Shown: in pieces, positions 58,258 to 64,000 of the stretch | Position numbering within the stretch: the stretch's first letter is position 1 | Layout: every line of letters begins with the position of its first letter | Source of the DNA: Tolypocladium sp. Sup5 PDA-1 | Taxonomy: Eukaryota > Ascomycota > Sordariomycetes > Hypocreales > Ophiocordycipitaceae | Length of the DNA stretch: 64,000 nt | NCBI GenBank assembly: GCA_000750105.3 | Contig: JPHH03000022.1 | Coordinates: 372,001-436,000 of the forward strand | Direction of reading: 5' to 3' | Made by a program: the position numbers and the translations under genes | The notes under the pieces: model-generated | The model's database searches: none | Told to the model about the DNA's origin: nothing | The model's input: only the letters and a program-made list of their open reading frames with translations

Positions 58258-58564
58258 TCGGCGCCAGTATGATTACCCAACCACCCGCGAACGAAGGGCG
58301 GGCTTGAAGGAGGGAATGGGGGTGGTTGGGAGCGGAGGATTTGAGGGCAAGGGCAGCGAAGATGAGACATGACTCTTGACGACTTCTCATCGACACACTG
58401 CACAAGGATACCCACGCGCGTTGGAACGACACCGTTCATTAATACCCAATTCGCGGTCCGTTTGTTAGACATTGAACCAATATCAAGGCATTTCTGTGCG
58501 AAAACCCCCCTATTCGAGCCGCGAGCTTGGGTATCATTCATCTCTTCGTCGTCGTGCCGTGCCC
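58258..58564. other. Convergent spacer between the small gene and RAD1
   Basis: This holds both 3' ends. No gene is supportable. Confidence 0.5.
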
Positions 58565-61441
58565 CTAATCGTCCTCGTCCATGACGTTGCGATTGAAGAA
58601 GCCGTGAATCGCCCTACCAGCCGTCTTTCCGACAAGCGGCTCCAGCTCCCTCTCCGTCATGTTGGCCACCTCCCTCATGTTCTCCGTCTCCAGCACCAGG
58701 TTCTTGATGTTCTTGGGCGTCACTCCGGGCACGATGGCTAGCATTTCCTGCGGCTCCTGGTTGAAGGCTTGGTCCTCGGCCTTCATGTCCTTGTCGAGGC
58801 CTGCCTGCACCGCTGCGATGGGGTCTGGCTCATCCTCCTGCGCCTTCAGCGACTCGAAGATCTCGGCTGTCTGGTACGGCGAAGATGACCAGACTATGCG
58901 CAATTTAGGGAATGCAAGGGTCAGGAGGACGAGCTTGGACTGGAGGTCGGAAGAGACGTTGGTTGGGGCCACGCTGCTGAGGCTGCCGGACAGGTCGGCA
59001 AAGGGTTCCAGTGTAAAGGACTTGTTTTGATCAAACTCGATCAGGAGCATCGGGCTTTTGTAGTGCAGGAACATGGTCTCCGCCTGGCTGTACAGCCGCC
59101 CATCCTTGAAAGACGAGATCAGATCGCTCACCGACTTTCGTTCCACGCATATGTTGGGAGACAGGATGTAATCGCCAACCGTGAGCATGCAAGGGACGAT
59201 GACTATGGACCGTCCGTGCAGCAACGACGGCAACGACGACCTAAACTCTCGCACGTCCACGACGACGCGAGGCGGCTGCGCTGTTGCCGCGAGCCTGCCG
59301 CCGCCCGCGATCCTCGTGTTGACGGTGCGGAGGAAGGCCTCTTGCGGATCCTCGATGCCGTGGGGATCTACCGTGATGACCAGCGACATGCTGGCCCGCT
59401 CCTTGATGAGCTTGGTAAAGGCGTCCTTCTCGCGTCTGACCGATGAGAGGTAGCGTTGCTCTTCGACGGCTCCGCCGTAGTACATAAAGTACACTCTCAC
59501 GTTTCTGTCGTTGTGGGAAGATCGGTAGACTTCGACCCGACGGATGAACGAGGCATCCGGCTCATACATGATGATGTAGCGCGGCTTGACCTCTTCAAGG
59601 ACATGCTCGTCCTGGTCTCCGTCGTACGCATGGACCACGACCAGATCCTGCATCTCGTATAGCTGAAAGTAGTCTTCCATGTCTTCCAGAGGATCGGCCA
59701 CGACGTCGTCCTTTTGCTGCGCTTCCTCCTCGGTAATCTGCACCTCTGCCATGAGTTCGGCCACCTCTCCAGGCTTCTCAAAGTACTGGGCGATGACACC
59801 ATTTTCGCCCCGGCCCCCTGATACACCGGCATTACCTCCGCCTCGCATCCTCCGTCTCTTGTTTGTCGGGGCCTTGCCGCCTCGCATCCCCCCGTGGCCG
59901 GGGCGGGAGTCGGCTGCGCCGTTCAGCGCCTTTTGATTCTCCGCGAAGAGCGTCGCGCTGACCTGAGCAAACTGCTTCTTCCACGTCAAATAATTACGAA
60001 GCCGACGCCTCATCATAAAGGCCGCCGAAGCCTTGTGGGCATCATCCTCATCCTCAGCCTCGTCTTTCGGCTTGTCCATCTTGGGCTTGACGTGCATCAT
60101 CTGCAAGTAGTCTCGCAGCTGTCTACACGTGTCGGTATTTGAGCACATGATCAAGATGGTGCCGTTTGAGTCATCTCTGGCAGCCGGTTCAAAGTAAAGA
60201 TCTCGGTCAATCTCCTCCAGGACTTCTGCAAGAAGTCCCCATTTCGGAAGCTCTTCAAGCACAGGGCGAAAAGAGTCGATATTTTCTCCCTGCGATACAG
60301 CTTTGGGACTGGCCGAGTAGACTCTTCTCCGCGCCGTGTCGAAAATTGTCTGAGCAGCATCAAGAAACAGCCATGGGGATTGAGATTGACGCGTCGACCC
60401 GGGGGGCGGTGAGTGGGCAGCATGGATGGTATCGAGGTGCTGAAGAAATGTCACCGCGTCGTAGGTCAGGACGCTGTTAAGTAGTCCACGGAGGACAGTG
60501 AGGTCGTTGACAATCTGACGCGTTTTCCAGCTGACACGATGCCAATTAGGATCCAACTGTCGGCGAACCATGACGTCGAAGTTCTTTAGCAGCGCACTGT
60601 CCAGATTCCAGTCGTCCATCTCCAGGCCGCTGTTCCCCTTTTTGAGCTCGTGAATGCTGACCTCGACGCACTCCATGATGGCAGTCTGGATTTCCTTCAT
60701 CGAGTCTGTCATGGGGAGCTCGAGCTCGATGACCTCGGCCTTCTTCTTGCCTTCTAGGGACTGGGCGACAGTGACGTGAAACCGTGGCCACAACGAGGCC
60801 TTCTTGAGGAACAAGTTCCGCATCATCGTGGCGAGCGGCGAGAAACCTGTTGTGAAGGGGTCTGGGTTGTCCGAAAATGCCTTCAGGAACCCGACCTTGT
60901 TCTTCTGCCGGTATACACGGAGGATGAAGGCCTCTAGGGACGTGGCAATGACCCGATCTGCATGAAGCAGGATGAGTCCGGTGATGGTCTCCGGGTCAAG
61001 GAGGCCCGTGAGAAGGTCCACGACCAGAATGCGGGATGTGATGCTGAAGATGCCGCCACCGGCATACATCTTCTCCCGTGCGCCGACGCTCTGGAAGTCG
61101 GTGTTGACGACTGTTAACCCACGGGCCTTGGGAGACGCGCTGATGGCGGCGTGCTCCGCGAGCGCCTCGCCGATCCAGCCATTCTCTCGCTCTTCTGCGC
61201 CTACTATGACGATGAGGTTGTTGCCGGCAGCGTCGTAAGAGTGCAGCAGGTTCGTGACGAGGCGCATCAGCCCCAGGCCACGGGCGAGGACCACGACCTC
61301 ATCTTCAGACCGGAGCTCCTGGAACAGGTGCTGCTGGTACTCCTGGAGGCAATTAGCTACGGACGCATTCGCTGGAGGCAGAGACAAGCTTACCAGGGGC
61401 AGCGAAAGCTTCACTGGTTGCGGCGCATTGCTTGTCGACAT
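58565..61441 (-). CDS. RAD1: XPF/Rad1 structure-specific DNA repair endonuclease
   Basis: Two exons (61441-61394, 61342-58565) give 941 residues. The 51-nt intron is in frame and stop-free. Its removal joins KLSLPL to EYQQHLFQELR, as in the family. An upstream GTG at 61450 is not a fungal start; the ATG is 61441. The N-terminal inactive helicase-like region has ARGLGLMRLVTNLLHSYD. The ERCC4 nuclease domain near residues 690-830 has GDYILSPNICVERK with the metal-binding ERK...D arrangement. A C-terminal helix-hairpin-helix pair (VPGVTPKNIKNLV, VGKTAGRAIHGFF) binds the Ercc1/Rad10 partner. The nuclease cuts 5' of lesions in nucleotide excision repair and removes non-homologous tails. A low-complexity Gly/Arg-rich insert (GGMRGGK, KRRRMRGGG) sits mid-protein. 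Confidence 0.97.
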   Translation of the reverse strand: MSTSNAPQPVKLSLPLVSLSLPPANASVANCLQEYQQHLFQELRSEDEVVVLARGLGLMRLVTNLLHSYDAAGNNLIVIVGAEERENGWIGEALAEHAAISASPKARGLTVVNTDFQSVGAREKMYAGGGIFSITSRILVVDLLTGLLDPETITGLILLHADRVIATSLEAFILRVYRQKNKVGFLKAFSDNPDPFTTGFSPLATMMRNLFLKKASLWPRFHVTVAQSLEGKKKAEVIELELPMTDSMKEIQTAIMECVEVSIHELKKGNSGLEMDDWNLDSALLKNFDVMVRRQLDPNWHRVSWKTRQIVNDLTVLRGLLNSVLTYDAVTFLQHLDTIHAAHSPPPGSTRQSQSPWLFLDAAQTIFDTARRRVYSASPKAVSQGENIDSFRPVLEELPKWGLLAEVLEEIDRDLYFEPAARDDSNGTILIMCSNTDTCRQLRDYLQMMHVKPKMDKPKDEAEDEDDAHKASAAFMMRRRLRNYLTWKKQFAQVSATLFAENQKALNGAADSRPGHGGMRGGKAPTNKRRRMRGGGNAGVSGGRGENGVIAQYFEKPGEVAELMAEVQITEEEAQQKDDVVADPLEDMEDYFQLYEMQDLVVVHAYDGDQDEHVLEEVKPRYIIMYEPDASFIRRVEVYRSSHNDRNVRVYFMYYGGAVEEQRYLSSVRREKDAFTKLIKERASMSLVITVDPHGIEDPQEAFLRTVNTRIAGGGRLAATAQPPRVVVDVREFRSSLPSLLHGRSIVIVPCMLTVGDYILSPNICVERKSVSDLISSFKDGRLYSQAETMFLHYKSPMLLIEFDQNKSFTLEPFADLSGSLSSVAPTNVSSDLQSKLVLLTLAFPKLRIVWSSSPYQTAEIFESLKAQEDEPDPIAAVQAGLDKDMKAEDQAFNQEPQEMLAIVPGVTPKNIKNLVLETENMREVANMTERELEPLVGKTAGRAIHGFFNRNVMDEDD
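61343..61393 (-). other. In-frame 51-nt intron of RAD1
   Basis: The donor is GTAAGC, a GCTAATTG branch-like word follows, and the acceptor is CTCCAG. It is open in frame, so a single-exon call would insert 17 spurious residues near the N terminus. Confidence 0.85.
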
Positions 61442-62165
61442 GCGGGGCACCGTGAGTGCTGGGGTCGTGGTTGATGAAGTGTGAGTTGTTGTCGACTCAT
61501 GATGAACGTGAACAAGAGGTGAGCTTGGCCCGTCGTCGACGGGACGCTGCGCGCTAGTGGCGGGGCTGTTAGTGGCTGGCTCCAGGTGTCAACTCGTCAA
61601 CTTGGGGGCTTGACAGCGCTATAGCGCACACTCAACAAATGGATGTGAAGCCATCTACATCTAGGCATTGCTTCATCTCCTGGTTCATGGCTCCTGTACT
61701 TCGTATACCAGCCGTAACGGTTGTCCGTATAAAGACTTGGATCAACAGAGTATAGCCTCGTAACCTTAAATGTCAGACTACTGTCATCTTTGCATTTCTC
61801 AGAATCATCGATAAATCCATGGTGAGCATTCGACCCAGCCGGGATCGAAACAATCTGCTTGCACGCAATTGGATGTGCCAACATTCCAGACTCGTTAGTC
61901 GCACTTACGTAGTGGTCTGCGAACGCTTACGCCTCGGGAGCCGGACGGCAGCCAATGCGGATGGCTCTGCCGCCAAAGGCCGCGCGATCAGCTTTATGCT
62001 TTACCAGCGCAAGACGTCATCCTCCGCTCAAGGTAACCGATGGAAGGGCAGATGCTACAAATACGCTGAAGCCGCAGTTGAACCCAGTCCGAGACTCCTG
62101 CAAGATTCATACACACCAGCCTCTCACACACTTGTACAATTCGCATTCAACCAACCGACATCACC
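61442..62165. other. Divergent intergenic region (RAD1/small charged protein)
   Basis: No gene is supportable. The frame at 61819-62424 merely overlaps the small gene in another frame. The right end is the CA/CT-rich leader of that gene. Confidence 0.45.
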
Positions 62166-62432
62166 ATGGATTCCGGCAAGGACCAGCAGAAGAAGAACGA
62201 GGTACGTTTTGAAGCAGCCTCGCCCTGTCATCGCGCCCACCTTGGGTAGGACAGCTGCTAACAACAAGCAAAGGGTGAGAAGGAGTTCAAGGTCCAGCCC
62301 ATCAAGGAGAGCATCGACCCCAAGTTTGCCCCTCACCACTCTCACCCGGGCCCGGCCATGGCCAAGGAGATGCCCCAGCAGGAGGGCAACAAGGAGGACC
62401 GTCAGGCCAGAAAGGAAGCCCTGAACAAGTAA
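62166..62432 (+). CDS. Small (64-residue) highly charged conserved fungal protein
   Basis: Two exons (62166-62201 and 62274-62432) join NE to GEKEFKVQPIKESIDPKF. The protein is lysine/glutamate-rich and lacks hydrophobic segments, so it should be soluble and largely disordered. HHSHPGPAMAKEMPQQ is a distinct central block. I recall close relatives in other Sordariomycetes without function. Strong codon bias and a good splice site support a real gene. It is too short for an ordinary single-frame caller. The function is unknown. Confidence 0.78.
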
Positions 62433-63322
62433 TGTGGCGCCGTCTTGTCGATGGACCGGAACTGTATGATTAATGACAAATGGGCCGAGGATGGAGATCC
62501 TATGAATACATTAGAGGGAATCACAAGTCGTATTCATGACCAAGAAACGTGCACGTTTCCTTCGATGGACTGTGAGTCTCTGACGAGCTGCGTGTGGTGT
62601 TGCAGGTCCCGGACTCCCGAGGGCAGATCCGGCACCGCCCCTGCGTTTGCACATCCGAAAAAGAAACATCCTTGCAATCAAAGGCCACCTGCGCTTCTGC
62701 AAAAAAGGAATGATGAATTGTAAAACACACTCGAGACAGTCTTTCGCGGAATTGCTTTGACCTCGTCGCCATTCAGCATGGAATCTCGTGGTCCGTGGGG
62801 AGACTAGCCTGCCTGCGCGATGACGACAGTCAGGTGTCTGACGCGTGGCTGTGCTGAATCACCGCCGTGGCTGATGCGTGGGAGCTCGGGTTCTGGAAGC
62901 GCAACACAGCAATCAGCAAGCCACCACCGCCGTTGGACACAGACCAGCCTCACCACCTCATCTCGTCACCTCCGCAACGACACCCCGTCGACGCAAGAGC
63001 GCCATTCGTGCTGGCCTGCGAAAGTATCAGATCACTGCGACGCAGACAGCGCAGCCACGGCCTCCTCTGACTACTCAGAGCTCGCCCGCTGGCGCTTTAT
63101 CAAACGCGGCTGCCTCCCAGGCGCCACGCCATCTCAGCGACCGACACAACCCTGCGAATGAGGAGGGCAGACGACTAAGCGCCTCTCCACGCGTACAATC
63201 GCACGACGCACGCCGCACACCGCACACGACGACTTGTTTCACCGCGGGTCCCTCCGCAATAACAGGTCTCGAGCATCGCCTGACGCCATTTCGACCTCGC
63301 CGTGAGGCCCGACGCCGCAGCC
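62433..63322. other. Intergenic 0.9 kb: small-gene 3' end and LAS17 promoter/leader
   Basis: Frames up to 154 codons run into the LAS17 start region but show no motif. The right part is C-rich leader sequence. Confidence 0.45.
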
Positions 63323-64000
63323 ATGCCTTCCATTCTGAATGACGACGACAAGGACACCGTCAAGCGGTTCGTGCCGAAGCAGTCCAACAAGATCCAGGCC
63401 GTAGCCGTCGCCAGGCTCTACGTCGCGTACCCCAATCGGTCGAAATGGACATACACGGGGCTGCAGGGAGCCATCGTGCTGGCCAACGATCTTGTGGGCC
63501 ACACGTACTGGCTGAAGATGGTGGACATATCGGTACGTAACGACGGTGAATTCGTGAGCAGCGAGCTTTGGACTAACCGCCCCTCGTACAGCCGTCCGCG
63601 CGAGGCGTCATCTGGGACCAGGAAATCTTTGATGTGTGGCACTACAACCAGGACAGGACCTTCTTCCACACCTTCGAGCTGGAGGACTGCCTCGCTGGGC
63701 TGAGCTTTATGGATGAGAAGGAGGCGAAGCAGTTCAAGAAGAAGATGGACGAGCGCGAGAAGAATGCGAGCCGAGCGACCAGATCAACGCCCTTTGGCGG
63801 CCGCTCCCAGCCGATCCAAAAGCATAGCTTGCTAGGTGGTTTATTCCACCGTCACTCGTCCGCCCTATCGCCGCCGCAGCCGACACACGCGAACCTCCCT
63901 CCGCCTCCGATTCACCAGCCGTCGATTTCGTCTCTCAATCTCAATGGCGGCCATCCGCCTTCGGAATTCGCCCTGCTGGATGCCTTTGATCCCCTGTGGC
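63323..64000 (+). CDS. LAS17: WASP homologue Las17/Bee1, 5' part (runs off the window)
   Basis: Exons 63323-63532 and 63592 to the window edge give the first about 206 residues. The N-terminal WH1/EVH1 domain is clear: ARLYVAYPNRSKWTYTGLQGAIVL, TYWLKMVDIS joined to PSARGVIWDQEIFD, then HTFELEDCLAGLSFMDEKEAKQFKKKM. It would bind the WIP homologue verprolin. Proline-rich sequence follows (ALSPPQPTHANLPPPPIHQP), leading towards SH3-binding repeats and, in complete homologues, WH2 and acidic domains that activate Arp2/3 at endocytic actin patches. The 3' end is missing because the window ends, not because of truncation in the genome. Confidence 0.93.

Noticed and set aside
1..64000. CRISPR arrays, rRNA, prophage or secondary-metabolite megasynthases (PKS/NRPS/terpene cyclase)
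   Set aside because: No spaced direct repeats, rRNA-like sequence, or KS/AT, adenylation-condensation or terpene-cyclase motifs were seen. The only adenylate-forming enzyme is the acetyl-CoA synthetase.

Overview
The window is nuclear DNA of a filamentous ascomycete. The coding regions are GC-rich and are split by many short introns of about 50-110 nt with GTRAGT-like donors, CTAAC/CTGAC-type branch points and YAG acceptors. There are no operons, ribosome binding sites or CRISPR arrays. The gene content (fungal Mrs2, Sub2, Rad1, Las17, a Pho85-type cyclin, a Fungal_trans_2-like regulator) suggests a Sordariomycete, probably Hypocreales. That placement is an inference from family resemblance, not a database result. 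All exon models were made by eye from splice signals and frame continuity.

Region A (about 0.6-23.3 kb) is an accessory block of twelve genes centred on amines and amino acids. In order: acetyl-CoA synthetase (+), alpha/beta hydrolase (-), beta-lactamase-like transesterase (-), RidA-like imine deaminase (+), maltose-type O-acetyltransferase (-), APC amine/amino-acid permease (+), monoamine oxidase ending in SKL (-), SDR reductase (+), Fungal_trans_2-like regulator (+), class IV aminotransferase closely resembling fungal (R)-selective amine transaminases (+), D-amino-acid oxidase (+) and a GST-like protein (-). Several neighbours are divergent pairs on shared 0.5-0.6 kb promoters. My reading is an inducible pathway that imports an amine, releases it by hydrolysis, oxidises or transaminates it, removes imines and activates the resulting acid as a CoA ester. 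A biosynthetic role is also possible. The substrate cannot be read from the sequence.

Region B (about 23.3-32.0 kb) is an unusually long, GC-rich stretch with no supportable gene. Its right end looks like a long pyrimidine-rich leader.

Region C (32.0-41.8 kb) holds a ketopantoate-reductase-fold protein with a long disordered tail, then DASH Hsk3, RNase P Rpr2 and the RNA helicase Sub2, and ends in a frameshifted Fic-domain pseudogene.

Region D (41.8-48.35 kb) is gene-poor. It contains an in-frame 192-nt duplication, a minisatellite and several microsatellites, and passes into the long leader of a Pcl-type cyclin gene (48.35-50.5 kb).

Region E (50.5-64 kb) carries an F-box-like protein, mitochondrial Mrs2, a tiny putatively lipidated protein, Rad1/XPF, a 64-residue charged protein, and the 5' part of the WASP homologue Las17, which runs off the right edge.
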